From Proteus mirabilis ATCC 29906 (GTDB lineage: Bacteria > Pseudomonadota > Gammaproteobacteria > Enterobacterales > Enterobacteriaceae): a stretch of 47,583 nucleotides of DNA. The stretch spans positions 1 through 47,583 of the forward strand of contig NZ_GG668581.1 of the NCBI RefSeq assembly GCF_000160755.1, read 5' to 3'. Below, one piece after another: positions 30,647 through 39,665 of this stretch. The translations under genes and the position numbers were made by a program. The notes beneath the pieces were generated by a model, which saw only the letters and a program-made list of their open reading frames with translations, was not told where the DNA came from and searched no databases. How positions within the stretch are numbered: position 1 is the stretch's first letter; each line of letters starts with the position of its first letter.

Positions 30647-31097
30647 GGTTAAACTGTTTTAGCAACGCAATCACCCTAAAAGGTGAAGCGTACTTATAAT
30701 CAACTGTTTTTATTAATATCATTGATGTTTATATTAATAATGCTTGGTTTGATACTATAAATATTAATTAAATATTTCTTATGTTTTTATCATTTTTGAA
30801 CTTACTGTTTTAACAGCATCTTCCCTTGTTTGGCGATAATATTGACTCAGTATTCATCACACTCTGCTTGAAAAACACACACCTCCTTGTGATAAAACTA
30901 GATGAAAATAGTGCCATTTAGCAAATCTTTCTTATTTCATTTTATTATTTCTGGATTATTCTTAATAAATCACCAATAAAAACCTTTGAATAGTATGTAT
31001 TACATTGATTATTAAAATAAAGATAATAAAAGAAAAAATAATTGAATGGGTGATAAAACAGCAGGAAATTATTGTCTAATTTAATGAAAATAGCGCC
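30647..31097. other. AT-rich gap between the ghxP region and the MFS gene
   Basis: No convincing ORF. A compact hairpin TCACC/GGTGA lies at 30671-30685; transcribed leftward it would precede the 30607-30646 terminator. The remainder is A/T-rich without recognisable repeats. Confidence 0.4.
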
Positions 31098-31126
31098 CTC
31101 TTTTACCTACAATAAGGTAAAAAAGA
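31098..31126 (-). terminator. Stem-loop after the MFS gene
   Basis: An inverted repeat, CTCTTTTACC paired with GGTAAAAAAGAG apart from two extra A, lies 10-35 bp past the MFS stop. On the minus strand only a weak ATTTTC follows, so termination is uncertain. Confidence 0.4.
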
Positions 31127-31134
31127 GCATGCAA

Positions 31135-32322
31135 TTATGATGTATGACGATTTAGAGTGTCGACATGCAAGTTAAAGCGATCCATCGTCGAAACTAAAAA
31201 TAATCCCGTCATAACCACCAATAAAAAAGGTAACGCAGATGGGGAGATTTCAGACATAGCACCGGCTAAAATGGGACCAGAAAGATTACCAATGCCCCAT
31301 AACATCGCCGCTGAAGCATTTGCTATCATCAGATCATTTCCTGAAAAGTATTGCCCAATTTGTACCAATGCAATGGTATAAATGGCTCCCGCCGTTGCAC
31401 CAAGCACTAATAATAGTGGCCAAATAACTAAAGTATGTGGCATAGCAATGGGTAATAATAAGCTTGCTAATAATGTAATGACTCCACAAATTCGGTATAG
31501 CCGTGTTCTATTCATATGATCAGCAAGCCAACCAAATGGCATTTGCATTATGGCATCTCCCGCCAAAATAGCACTGATCATCATGGCAGCAATCGCTTCA
31601 CTATGACCAACACTTAGCCCATAAATAGGGAACATAGACAACACTGTGCCATCAAAAAATGCAAAAAAGATAATGCCACCACATATCGCAGGCGCCACTT
31701 TAATAAAACGAAGAATAGAAAAGTGCGACTCTTCTGAGTCTTTAGCTAATTTATCGCCCACTTTCTGATCCATCATTAAAAATAGCACGATAGAGATAAT
31801 ATGAAGCAGTACGCTGATTAAGATCGGTGTTTTATCAGCAACGCCATATAACGCAATAATTGAAGGGCCTAGCAACTGGCTGATAGTAAACACGGTCGTA
31901 TAAATCGCTAAAATACGACCTCGCTTATTATCCGGTACAAGTTCATTGATCCATGTCTCCCCCAAACAGATCATCACACCACTGGCAATCCCGGTGATTA
32001 GTCGTAATGGGAACAGGAATTCTAATGGCAAACTCCCCATTAAAGGCAATAGACTAATGGCTGATATAATCGTTGCTAATAACATCGCTAAACGTTTACC
32101 AAGCCATTGCACAATATAGCGTGCAAAGGGTGAGATGATTAACATTCCCATCGCAGGTGCGGCTGAAATCAGACCAATAATAGATTCACTGATCCCCGCC
32201 AAGTTTAGCCGTAAAGCCACCATCGGAATAGTTAATCCAATAACAATCCCTATCACCGCAATACTGACTGTAATAGTAGTAATAGCAAAAAGCTCGGACT
32301 GACGATAATTTTGTTGCAACAT
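31135..32322 (-). CDS. MFS transporter (YcaD-like family)
   Basis: A 395-residue major facilitator with 12 predicted helices. The loop 2-3 region (RYIVQWLGKRLAMLLA) and a LGETWINELVPDNKRGRILAIY segment near 120-141 resemble the YcaD/YfkF group of exporters with unknown substrates. A perfect 9-bp-arm dyad lies 9-29 bp upstream of its start, and a divergent XRE-cupin regulator is encoded 238 bp away, a typical regulator-exporter pair. No strong Shine-Dalgarno is visible before its ATG. Confidence 0.85.
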   Translation of the reverse strand: MLQQNYRQSELFAITTITVSIAVIGIVIGLTIPMVALRLNLAGISESIIGLISAAPAMGMLIISPFARYIVQWLGKRLAMLLATIISAISLLPLMGSLPLEFLFPLRLITGIASGVMICLGETWINELVPDNKRGRILAIYTTVFTISQLLGPSIIALYGVADKTPILISVLLHIISIVLFLMMDQKVGDKLAKDSEESHFSILRFIKVAPAICGGIIFFAFFDGTVLSMFPIYGLSVGHSEAIAAMMISAILAGDAIMQMPFGWLADHMNRTRLYRICGVITLLASLLLPIAMPHTLVIWPLLLVLGATAGAIYTIALVQIGQYFSGNDLMIANASAAMLWGIGNLSGPILAGAMSEISPSALPFLLVVMTGLFLVSTMDRFNLHVDTLNRHTS

Positions 32323-32330
32323 ATTATTTT

Positions 32331-32351
32331 GTTTCTACACGCTGTAGAAAC
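32331..32351. promoter_or_regulatory. Candidate operator before the MFS gene
   Basis: Perfect inverted repeat with arms GTTTCTACA and TGTAGAAAC separated by CGC. It lies in the expected leader of the MFS gene, 9 bp before its start, and is a good candidate site for the divergent XRE-cupin regulator. As RNA it would form a hairpin at the ribosome entry site. Confidence 0.65.
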
Positions 32352-32560
32352 CTCATCATAGTGAATATTGAATGAATGGAAAATATTGCCTTATTATAGG
32401 GGATAAGAAATAGATAAACATGCTTTAAAATATCGCCTGATACGCGCACCCTGTTCACAAAATATTGTCTAAATAGTCTGTGCTTTTCCCGTCTGTGAAG
32501 AATTGATGTTATCATCTACAGGAAATTATACTTTTAAACTGACAATATTTTGAATTGGCA

Positions 32561-33139
32561 ATGAACCCACAATCACCGAAAAAGACAAACGAATACCTTG
32601 GTAATAAGGTTAAGCAGTTAAGACAATCTCGAAACTTGTCACTTAATGAGTTATCAAGAAAATCAGGCATATCTAAAGCGGCATTGTCCAAATTAGAGTC
32701 TGGCGATTCTAATCCTCGCATCGATACCTTAGAAGCTATCGCGATAGCCCTTGGATTTCCATTAGGTGATTTATTTAGTTTTACCCGCGAAGAATATCCT
32801 CGCTTAGAGCGACATAAGCCTATCGTTGGCGACTATGCACAAGAATTTAAATTCCGTATTGGCATCGGCAATATTACTGAAATTTGGCATATTGAGATGA
32901 AGCACGGGGCAATTATTAATAGCCCAGCCCATGCCGACGGCACCCAAGAGCATATTATGGTCTATTCTGGCAAACTGATGATGCGTTTTGCTAACGATGA
33001 AACCGTATTATTAGAAACCGGCGATTTTTATGCCTTTCATGGTAATGCGCCACACTCTTATATTTGTGTGGAAGGCCATATGCGTGCATCAGTTATCATG
33101 TCTAGCCCCAATCAACAACACTATCATCATCGTCCTTAA
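32561..33139 (+). CDS. XRE-family regulator with cupin domain
   Basis: The 192-residue product has an N-terminal HTH (KQLRQSRNLSLNELSRKSGISKAALSKLESG, residues about 17-47) and a C-terminal cupin (HADGTQEHIMVYSGKLMMRF, then LETGDFYAFHGNAPHSY), the architecture of PuuR/SutR-type regulators that sense small metabolites. ATG at 32561 was chosen over TTG at 32555. It is divergent from the MFS gene, which it probably controls; the inducer is unknown. Confidence 0.88.
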   Translation: MNPQSPKKTNEYLGNKVKQLRQSRNLSLNELSRKSGISKAALSKLESGDSNPRIDTLEAIAIALGFPLGDLFSFTREEYPRLERHKPIVGDYAQEFKFRIGIGNITEIWHIEMKHGAIINSPAHADGTQEHIMVYSGKLMMRFANDETVLLETGDFYAFHGNAPHSYICVEGHMRASVIMSSPNQQHYHHRP

Positions 33140-33215
33140 GACAAATACCCATTATATTTCACCGCCATTTAAACTATTATTCTAAGTATTATTAATAATG
33201 GCGGGGATAAATAGC

Positions 33216-34112
33216 ATGAGTGCAGGCCACGAGCACGGTGATGTCAAAGCGCTACCTGAATCACGTCTGTTAATTGCTTTTGCATTAACAGGCTCTTTTA
33301 TGGTGATTGAGTTTATTGGTGGCTACTTAACAGAAAGTTTAGCCTTGATTTCTGATGCAATGCATATGATGACAGATGCATTTGCACTCTTACTTGCTCT
33401 TATCGCGATCCACGCAGGTAGAAAAGCAGCAGATCTATTCAGAACTTATGGCTATGCTCGTTTTGAAATATTGGCTGCTGCGATGAATGCACTGATCTTA
33501 ATGGCGGTGGCTTTTTATATTCTTTATGAGGCTTATCAACGACTCTCTTCCCCTCCTGACATTCAGTCTATGGGTATGCTTGTTGTGGCAATCGCAGGGC
33601 TTATCATTAATTTTATCTCAATGAAAATGCTCACCAGTGCAAAAGATGAAAGCTTAAACGTTAAAGGGGCTTATCTTGAAGTGTGGGCGGATATGTTAGG
33701 CTCAGTGGGCGTCATTATTGGGGCGGTAATTATTTGGCTAACCGGTTGGCAATTAGTTGATTCTATTATTGCGGTATTAATCGGCTTTATGGTCTTTCCG
33801 CGCACGTGGATCTTATTAAAAGAGTGCCTGAATATTTTATTAGAAGGCGTGCCTAAAGGCATTAATTTAACTGAGGTAACAGACACCATTAATAATACCG
33901 CAGGGGTGGCTAGCTCCCATGATTTACATTTATGGGCACTGACGCAAAGCAAGTTGATCCTCAGTGGTCATATTGTCTATCAACCCAATGTAGATAGTGA
34001 AGCATTACGCCTTACTATTGATAAGCAACTACGTGAACAATTTCATATCAATCATATTACCTTACAGATGGAAAGTGAGGATAAACAACATCTGGAAGAT
34101 AATCATCATTAG
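33216..34112 (+). CDS. Cation diffusion facilitator (CzcD/ZitB-type Zn2+ exporter)
   Basis: A CDF-family antiporter of about 298 residues with six helices and a C-terminal metallochaperone-like domain. TM2 has the metal site SDAMHMMTDAF; the TM5 site reads EVWADMLGS, with Glu where ZitB has His (HVLGD), as in CzcD-like members. This may broaden selectivity to Zn2+, Cd2+ or Co2+. The C-terminus is His-rich. ATG at 33216 was preferred because GGGGAT precedes it; ATG at 33198 is possible. It is 76 bp after the XRE-cupin gene in the same direction. Confidence 0.85.
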   Translation: MSAGHEHGDVKALPESRLLIAFALTGSFMVIEFIGGYLTESLALISDAMHMMTDAFALLLALIAIHAGRKAADLFRTYGYARFEILAAAMNALILMAVAFYILYEAYQRLSSPPDIQSMGMLVVAIAGLIINFISMKMLTSAKDESLNVKGAYLEVWADMLGSVGVIIGAVIIWLTGWQLVDSIIAVLIGFMVFPRTWILLKECLNILLEGVPKGINLTEVTDTINNTAGVASSHDLHLWALTQSKLILSGHIVYQPNVDSEALRLTIDKQLREQFHINHITLQMESEDKQHLEDNHH

Positions 34113-34120
34113 ATATTTAG

Positions 34121-34155
34121 GTTCTGGCTCTCTCGTACCTAAAAAGAGCCAGAAC
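34121..34155. terminator. Stem-loop between convergent CDF and ilvN genes
   Basis: Perfect 11-bp inverted repeat GTTCTGGCTCT / AGAGCCAGAAC with a 13-base loop, between two converging 3' ends. Neither strand has a proper U-tract, so it may be a 3'-end stabiliser rather than a classical terminator. Confidence 0.5.
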
Positions 34156-34166
34156 AAACAGTGCAA

Positions 34167-34451
34167 TTAATTTAAATAACTTTCCATCTGTTCAAAAACG
34201 CGCAGATCATCACTAAAACGCACTTCTTTTACGTCCTCAAGTTTTTCCACTTGACTCACCATCTGCATTAAACGCTCATCTTTTTGTACTAATAACCAAA
34301 TACGACTTTTATCGCTGTTTTTCATTGGTAAACATAAAATACCATCGACGTTAAATGCACGACGCGCAAATAGCCCACAAATATGGGTCATCACACCGGG
34401 ATGGTTACGAACAATAAGTTCTAGTGCGATAGGTTGTGATTGTAGTGACAT
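34167..34451 (-). CDS. ilvN: Acetolactate synthase I small subunit IlvN
   Basis: IlvN is the regulatory subunit of acetohydroxyacid synthase I and confers valine feedback inhibition. The 94-residue product (E. coli 96) is an ACT-domain protein: [30 protein letters not shown]. It follows ilvB by 3 bp on the minus strand. Confidence 0.95.
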   Translation of the reverse strand: MSLQSQPIALELIVRNHPGVMTHICGLFARRAFNVDGILCLPMKNSDKSRIWLLVQKDERLMQMVSQVEKLEDVKEVRFSDDLRVFEQMESYLN

Positions 34452-34454
34452 AAA

Positions 34455-36149
34455 TTAAGCTCCTATCATCTCGATATTTGCCGCCCCCGGCGGAACCATT
34501 GGAAATACTTTTTCGTTAATATCAATCATGGCATGAATTAAACAAGGCCCAGGTTTAGCAATTGCCGCTTGTAGCGCCGCCTGAGGATCTGCTTCTTGAT
34601 TTAAATCACAAGTATCCAACCCAAATCCTTGAGCAATACGAATAAAATCCGTTTGATAAGGGTAGGCTGCGGCATAAATACGCTCATCAAAAAAGAGTGT
34701 TTGTTGTTGGTGTACTAACCCTAATGCTTGATTATTTATCAAAATAATCTTTACATCTAACTGATGCTCAGCGGCTGTTGCTAACTCCTGAATATTCATC
34801 ATGATGCTACCATCCCCTGAAAAACAGAGGATCTTTTTATTTGGCTCTGCCAATGCGGCCCCTATCGCTGCCGGCAACCCAAATCCCATCGTCCCCAAGC
34901 CTCCTGATGTTAACCATTGGCGCGGTCGATTCAGTGGATAAGCTTGAGCAACCCACATCTGATGCTGCCCTACATCGGTGGTAATAATCGCTTCATCATC
35001 AACACAATTTGCCGCAGCAAGTACGATGCCGTAACCGCTAAGAATATTGTGTGAGTTTTTCATTTCTAAGGGATATTCTTGTTTTAAGGTATTGACTCTA
35101 TCTATCCATTCGTTGCGCTGATTAATATTAATTAAAGGTAATAACAGCGACAGCACCGCTTTAGCATCTGCATGAATGGCAATATCAGGACGTTTGATCT
35201 TACTTATCTCTGCCCTATCAATATCAACATGAATGATCTTCGCATTGGGGCAAAATTTTTCTGCTTTACCAATTGCCCTATCATCAAATCGCGCCCCCAA
35301 TACGATCAGCAGATCGGCTTCTTCTAAAATAAAGTTGGTACTCCGTGCCGCATGCATACCTAACATCCCTAAATATAGCGGGTGTGTTGGTGGCATTAAA
35401 CCTAATCCCATTAACGTCATCGTGGTGGGTAGGCTATTTTTCTCCGCCAATTCAATCGCTTCTTTACACGCTTCAGAGCTAATAATACCGCCCCCTAAAT
35501 AAAGCACAGGATTTTTCGCTTGGTTAATCATTTGCGCGGCTTGGATCACCAAATCGGTATTAAAGGCTGGAGCTGCATCTTTTTGTGGTATCGGTGGCAA
35601 TTTATCTAAGGTGATAGTCGCTTGTTGAATATCTTTAGGTACATCAACCCATACAGGTCCAGGGCGACCTGACATTGCCAAACGAAACGCATCACAGATA
35701 ATTTCCGGCAACTGTGCGATATCGCGGACTAAATAGTTGTGTTTGGTAATAGGAATAGACATCCCATAGGTATCAACTTCTTGAAACGCATCAGTCCCAA
35801 TCATGGCAGAAGAGACTTGCCCCGTAATGCAAACCAAAGGAATTGAGTCTAATTTTGCATCAGCAATGGCTGTAACTAAGTTTGTCGCCCCCGGTCCACT
35901 TGAGGCAATACACACCGCAGGCTGACCATTTGCTCTAGCCATACCTTGGGCAATAAAACCCGCCCCTTGTTCATGACGTGTCAAAATATGGCGAATAGAC
36001 TGACTTTGGCTTAATGCATCATACAAAGGAAGAGCGGCTCCGCCGGGGATCCCCGCAACCGTAGTGATACCTTGCCGTTCCAGTAAATAAACAATTAATT
36101 GCGCACCAGTGAAGGTTTTTCCTGTGGCATTATCTTGTTGAGCACCCAT
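34455..36149 (-). CDS. ilvB: Acetolactate synthase I large subunit IlvB
   Basis: The catalytic thiamine-diphosphate enzyme that makes acetolactate or acetohydroxybutyrate, first common step of valine, leucine and isoleucine synthesis. The 564-residue length matches E. coli IlvB (562). The ThDP glutamate lies in RHEQGAGFIAQGMARA and the Mg/ThDP motif is GDGSIMMNIQEL near 447. Expression should be attenuated by the upstream Val-rich leader peptide and terminator. Confidence 0.96.
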   Translation of the reverse strand: MGAQQDNATGKTFTGAQLIVYLLERQGITTVAGIPGGAALPLYDALSQSQSIRHILTRHEQGAGFIAQGMARANGQPAVCIASSGPGATNLVTAIADAKLDSIPLVCITGQVSSAMIGTDAFQEVDTYGMSIPITKHNYLVRDIAQLPEIICDAFRLAMSGRPGPVWVDVPKDIQQATITLDKLPPIPQKDAAPAFNTDLVIQAAQMINQAKNPVLYLGGGIISSEACKEAIELAEKNSLPTTMTLMGLGLMPPTHPLYLGMLGMHAARSTNFILEEADLLIVLGARFDDRAIGKAEKFCPNAKIIHVDIDRAEISKIKRPDIAIHADAKAVLSLLLPLININQRNEWIDRVNTLKQEYPLEMKNSHNILSGYGIVLAAANCVDDEAIITTDVGQHQMWVAQAYPLNRPRQWLTSGGLGTMGFGLPAAIGAALAEPNKKILCFSGDGSIMMNIQELATAAEHQLDVKIILINNQALGLVHQQQTLFFDERIYAAAYPYQTDFIRIAQGFGLDTCDLNQEADPQAALQAAIAKPGPCLIHAMIDINEKVFPMVPPGAANIEMIGA

Positions 36150-36195
36150 TGTTCTGTGTCCTTTTTACTAAGCCGGACTTTATGGGCGGTAGATA

Positions 36196-36231
36196 TGAAA
36201 AACCCCGCCCGGTTAATACGCCGGCGGGGTT
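36196..36231 (-). terminator. ilvBN attenuator terminator
   Basis: A GC-rich stem AACCCCGCC (36201-36209) / GGCGGGGTT (36223-36231) is followed on the minus strand by TTTTTC. It lies between the leader peptide stop and ilvB, the standard position of the branched-chain attenuator. Confidence 0.92.
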
Positions 36232-36256
36232 GCGAAACTGTGTTGATTCGGACCCG

Positions 36257-36355
36257 TTACGGCGCTTTGCCGACGACCACCACCACACGCACAACAACCA
36301 CAGCCGCGATGTGCGCTGTTAGTCGTAGAGTTTGTAGTAGAGTAGTGATGATCAT
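36257..36355 (-). CDS. ivbL: ilvB operon leader peptide IvbL
   Basis: A 32-residue leader peptide whose second half reads AAVVVVRVVVVVGKAP, nearly identical to E. coli IvbL (AAVVVVRVVVVVGNAP), preceded by several Leu codons. Shortage of charged valine or leucine tRNA stalls ribosomes here and prevents formation of the downstream terminator. It starts at ATG 36355, too short for most gene callers. Confidence 0.95.
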   Translation of the reverse strand: MIITTLLQTLRLTAHIAAVVVVRVVVVVGKAP

Positions 36356-36590
36356 GGGTTACCTATCAATTAATGTAATGATGTGTTTGTCTGTTATCTG
36401 TATCTAAAAAAACATAACTTCTATAAATTAACAACCTTTTTTTTCAGTTTATTTTTTATCACCGCTCAAAACGAGAGCTAGATCACTTGTTAATCCAAGT
36501 AGTAACTCCGTGTTGTAACAGCATAAAAAACTAGAAAAAAACACCAACCAAGAATAAAGAATCGACGCAATGCCATAGTATGGCTATCAG

Positions 36591-37379
36591 TTAAAACAAT
36601 CTCGCCAACATCATGAAAGCGCTGCATAAAATTAAAAACAACGTTGCATACTGAAATACCCTATCCGGCATTTTAATTAATAGCCATTTTGATAGAGGAA
36701 TGGAGATCAAAGAGCCAAGAAACAGCAGCAATGCTAAATGAATATCGGTATGACCATCTTGCATATAAGCTAATGCAGAAGAGCCTGATAATAGGGTGGT
36801 CGTAAAAATCGAAGTACCTATCGCTTGTTTTATCGATAGATTGGCGTAACGCAATAATAAAGGTAACACCACCACACCACCACCGACCCCTGTGGCACCT
36901 AAAACAACACCTGCTGCAATCGCCGGCAATAACAGTGCCTTAATATTAAGAGGCGCTAATGGGGTTATCTGTTTAGCTATCACAGGTGAAGAGAAAAACA
37001 TTCTTTGAATAAACAAAAAGAGAGAAAAAATAATGGCAGCCACCACCAGCGCATTAATCCCCCACTCAACTTGCTGCTGATATTGCGTTAATGAACCTAA
37101 ATAATTGACGAGTAAACTCGCTAAAAAAGTACTTGGCAACATAATGGCAAGGACTATCATGGCTCGTTTAAAGGGAATATTCCCCAAACGGAAATGCATA
37201 TATGAGGATGTCACTTTCATCAACATTGAAAGTAAATTTGCGGTTGCCACCGCCATTAATGCATTCATACCAAAGAAATACGTTAATATAGGTAAAACAA
37301 TAACACCACCACCTACCCCCGTTGTGCTAATAATTAAGCCAATCGCCGCACCAACAGCTAATATGGTGATAAATAACAT
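36591..37379 (-). CDS. TSUP-family (TauE/SafE) membrane transporter
   Basis: A 262-residue protein with about eight hydrophobic helices and two TSUP repeats, each with the GVGGGVIVLPIL-type motif (GTTGVGGGVIVLP near 20 and GATGVGGGVVVLP near 162). TSUP proteins move sulphur-containing or organic anions; the substrate here is unknown. It overlaps the murR stop (TAATG), so it appears to be the last gene of the murQPR operon, suggesting a link to N-acetylmuramate breakdown, possibly efflux of lactate or acetate; that is inference. Confidence 0.82.
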   Translation of the reverse strand: MLFITILAVGAAIGLIISTTGVGGGVIVLPILTYFFGMNALMAVATANLLSMLMKVTSSYMHFRLGNIPFKRAMIVLAIMLPSTFLASLLVNYLGSLTQYQQQVEWGINALVVAAIIFSLFLFIQRMFFSSPVIAKQITPLAPLNIKALLLPAIAAGVVLGATGVGGGVVVLPLLLRYANLSIKQAIGTSIFTTTLLSGSSALAYMQDGHTDIHLALLLFLGSLISIPLSKWLLIKMPDRVFQYATLFLILCSAFMMLARLF

Positions 37380-38230
37380 TATTGATTTCCTTGCATTACA
37401 GCTTGTCGCCCTTTTAATAGCGCTTTTTCCGCTGAGCCTTTTGCCAGTGTCATATATTTAAAAAACAGCACATCAAAAGCGACCATTTGCAATACTTGCG
37501 GTGTGATCACCCCCAATTGTGAATGTTGCTCATCATAAAAATAAGGTAATGTGTAATTCGCTAAGCGCGTAGCTTCATCTTGCCCAAAACGTGTTAAAGC
37601 CACTGTGATACAGCCTTCTTGTTTTGCCGCTTTCAGCATTCGATTAATATCCGCAGTATTACCTCTTGCAGTAACAGCAATAGCCAAATCATCCGCGGAT
37701 AAATTCGCTGAATAAGCAAGTTGCGCATGGAGATCTGCACTAAATAAGGTGTTTTTATTCACTCGGATCAGTTTATGGAAGATATCGCTCGCAACGATCG
37801 CAGATGCGCCCACACCAAATAAAACGATCCGTTTAGCGCTGATCATTTTCTCAGCGAGTAGATCTATCGTCGCTGCATCCAGTAACGCTATCGAATCCTG
37901 AATGGCGGTAGTAAATAGATGTCCTGTTTTAGCAATAATCTGCTCAGTCGAGTCTGTTTTGGCTAAATTGGCATAAAGAATATCACTACTGCTTTTTTGT
38001 TGTTTTTCCTCTGAGAGATAATCAATTTTAAACTCAGGATAACCGCCATACCCCATTTGGCGGGAAAAACGGATAACAGAAGCACTACTGACACCGGCTT
38101 TTTGTGCCAATTCTGCGGCATTCATACTGGCAATATTATCGCTATTTTCTAATAAATAGTGGGCGAGACGTTGCTCTGTCCCTTTGCCTTGTAAGCGCAA
38201 ATTTTCAAGTTTCTTAGTCAGTGTTGACAT
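37379..38230 (-). CDS. murR: RpiR-family regulator MurR
   Basis: The 283-residue product has an N-terminal RpiR helix-turn-helix (NAAELAQKAGVSSASVIRFSRQMGYGGYPEF, residues about 37-67) and a C-terminal SIS sugar-phosphate domain (LFGVGASAIVASDIFHKL near 136). In E. coli, MurR represses murQP and is released by MurNAc-6-phosphate. Here it is the third gene of a murQ-murP-murR run rather than divergent. Twin palindromes upstream of murQ are candidate operators. Confidence 0.88.
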   Translation of the reverse strand: MSTLTKKLENLRLQGKGTEQRLAHYLLENSDNIASMNAAELAQKAGVSSASVIRFSRQMGYGGYPEFKIDYLSEEKQQKSSSDILYANLAKTDSTEQIIAKTGHLFTTAIQDSIALLDAATIDLLAEKMISAKRIVLFGVGASAIVASDIFHKLIRVNKNTLFSADLHAQLAYSANLSADDLAIAVTARGNTADINRMLKAAKQEGCITVALTRFGQDEATRLANYTLPYFYDEQHSQLGVITPQVLQMVAFDVLFFKYMTLAKGSAEKALLKGRQAVMQGNQ

Positions 38231-38261
38231 TCTATTATCCTTTTTCTTTTCTTCTTCTGAC

Positions 38262-39626
38262 TTATTTTTCTGGATCGGTAAATCCGATTAATATACTGGC
38301 AATAAAACCGACAACCCAAGCCCCCAATACTGCGATAAGGAATTTGATGATCTGCCCATCCCCTACCAGTGGAATTAATGATAACCCAGCAGTACCAAAT
38401 GGAATAATGATCCCAACCTGAAAATAAGCCATTAATGCACCACCCGCAGCTCCGCCAATACAACCTGCAATAAAGGGCTTACCTAAAGGTAAAGAGACAC
38501 CAAATAATAAAGGCTCACCCACGCCGAAAATTCCGACAGGCAATGCACCCATTAACGTTTTCTTTAAGCGTTGGTTTTTAGTACGTAAATAAACCCAGAA
38601 ACAAGAGCCTACTTGCCCCATTCCGCCCATTGCTAAAATAGGGAATAGGTAATTTAACCCAAAGGTATTTAAAATTTCAGTGTGGATCGGTATTAAACCT
38701 TGGTGTAGACCGGTTAGTAATAAGAATAAGAAACTGCCCCCTAACGCTGCGCCTGTCACAACCGCACCGCCACCATGATTTAATAGTGATAAGGAGACGC
38801 CTTGCGCTAATAGTTGATTCAGATAATGACCAATAGGTTGGAATACCATAATCGCCACTAACGCAGAAACTAAAATAGTGACAAAGGGGGTTAAAATAAG
38901 ATCAAGACTCTCTTTTACAATACTGCGAAACCATAGTTCTAATTTTGAAGAGAATACCACCACCATTAAGACCGCGAAGATCCCGCCACTATTAGGCTGT
39001 AATTTCTCACCAAATAATGTGATATCAGCCAGTCCCGGCATGGCTAATAATCCCGCCATAACAGCACCTATGGAGGTTGAAGCCCCTAACTCTTTAGCCG
39101 TATTTATACCTATCATAATAGAGAGATAAGCAAATACGGTGCTTCCGATCAGTTTAAATAGCTTAAAGAGTTCAGGAAACTGATCAACTAAGCCGGGAGC
39201 CACTAAACGGATAATATTAATTAGCCCCATAATTAAACCACAGCCAATTAATGCTGGGATAGTAGGAACAAAAATAGCCGCCAACGTATTTAGCATACGA
39301 CGAATGGAAAACCCTTTTTTCACTGGTGTTGACGCAGGGGTTTCTTCGCTATTATCTGTGTTTTTTTGCATACGTTTATTCATGATTGAATAAACTTTGG
39401 CGGCCGTTCCCATTCCTACTATGACTTGATGTTGCTCGCCATTAAATACCACGCCTTTGACACCTTCGACTTGTTTTAATGCTTCGGTATTAAATAGCGA
39501 ACTATCTTTTAAGATCAAACGAATACGGGTCATGCAATGTGTTAAGGTTGCGATATTGCTAAACCCACCAGCCTGTTTTTCTATTTCTGATGCTAAGGTG
39601 TCGAGATGTTCTATTTTATTAGCCAT
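38262..39626 (-). CDS. murP: PTS EIIBC, N-acetylmuramic acid specific (MurP)
   Basis: Imports and phosphorylates N-acetylmuramic acid; like E. coli MurP (474 residues) it has EIIB and EIIC domains but no EIIA, so it needs Crr. The phosphorylated cysteine lies in LTHCMTRIRLIL near residue 30. The EIIC part (from about 105) carries about ten helices and the GVGEPLLFGVSLPL motif near 370. Substrate is assigned from its place between murQ and murR. Confidence 0.9.
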   Translation of the reverse strand: MANKIEHLDTLASEIEKQAGGFSNIATLTHCMTRIRLILKDSSLFNTEALKQVEGVKGVVFNGEQHQVIVGMGTAAKVYSIMNKRMQKNTDNSEETPASTPVKKGFSIRRMLNTLAAIFVPTIPALIGCGLIMGLINIIRLVAPGLVDQFPELFKLFKLIGSTVFAYLSIMIGINTAKELGASTSIGAVMAGLLAMPGLADITLFGEKLQPNSGGIFAVLMVVVFSSKLELWFRSIVKESLDLILTPFVTILVSALVAIMVFQPIGHYLNQLLAQGVSLSLLNHGGGAVVTGAALGGSFLFLLLTGLHQGLIPIHTEILNTFGLNYLFPILAMGGMGQVGSCFWVYLRTKNQRLKKTLMGALPVGIFGVGEPLLFGVSLPLGKPFIAGCIGGAAGGALMAYFQVGIIIPFGTAGLSLIPLVGDGQIIKFLIAVLGAWVVGFIASILIGFTDPEK

Positions 39627-39665
39627 AATTGTGCCTGCTAGAGTTCAGAGGATTGACTGATATTG

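Noticed and set aside
30486-30722. A 78-codon minus-strand frame upstream of ghxP
   Set aside because: It runs through the terminator, the ghxP promoter and one PurR-like box, and has low-complexity Phe/Leu runs from A/T tracts; not a plausible protein.
36099-36407. Plus-strand frame across the ilvB leader
   Set aside because: Antisense to the IvbL leader and attenuator; Thr run is the mirror of the Val codons.
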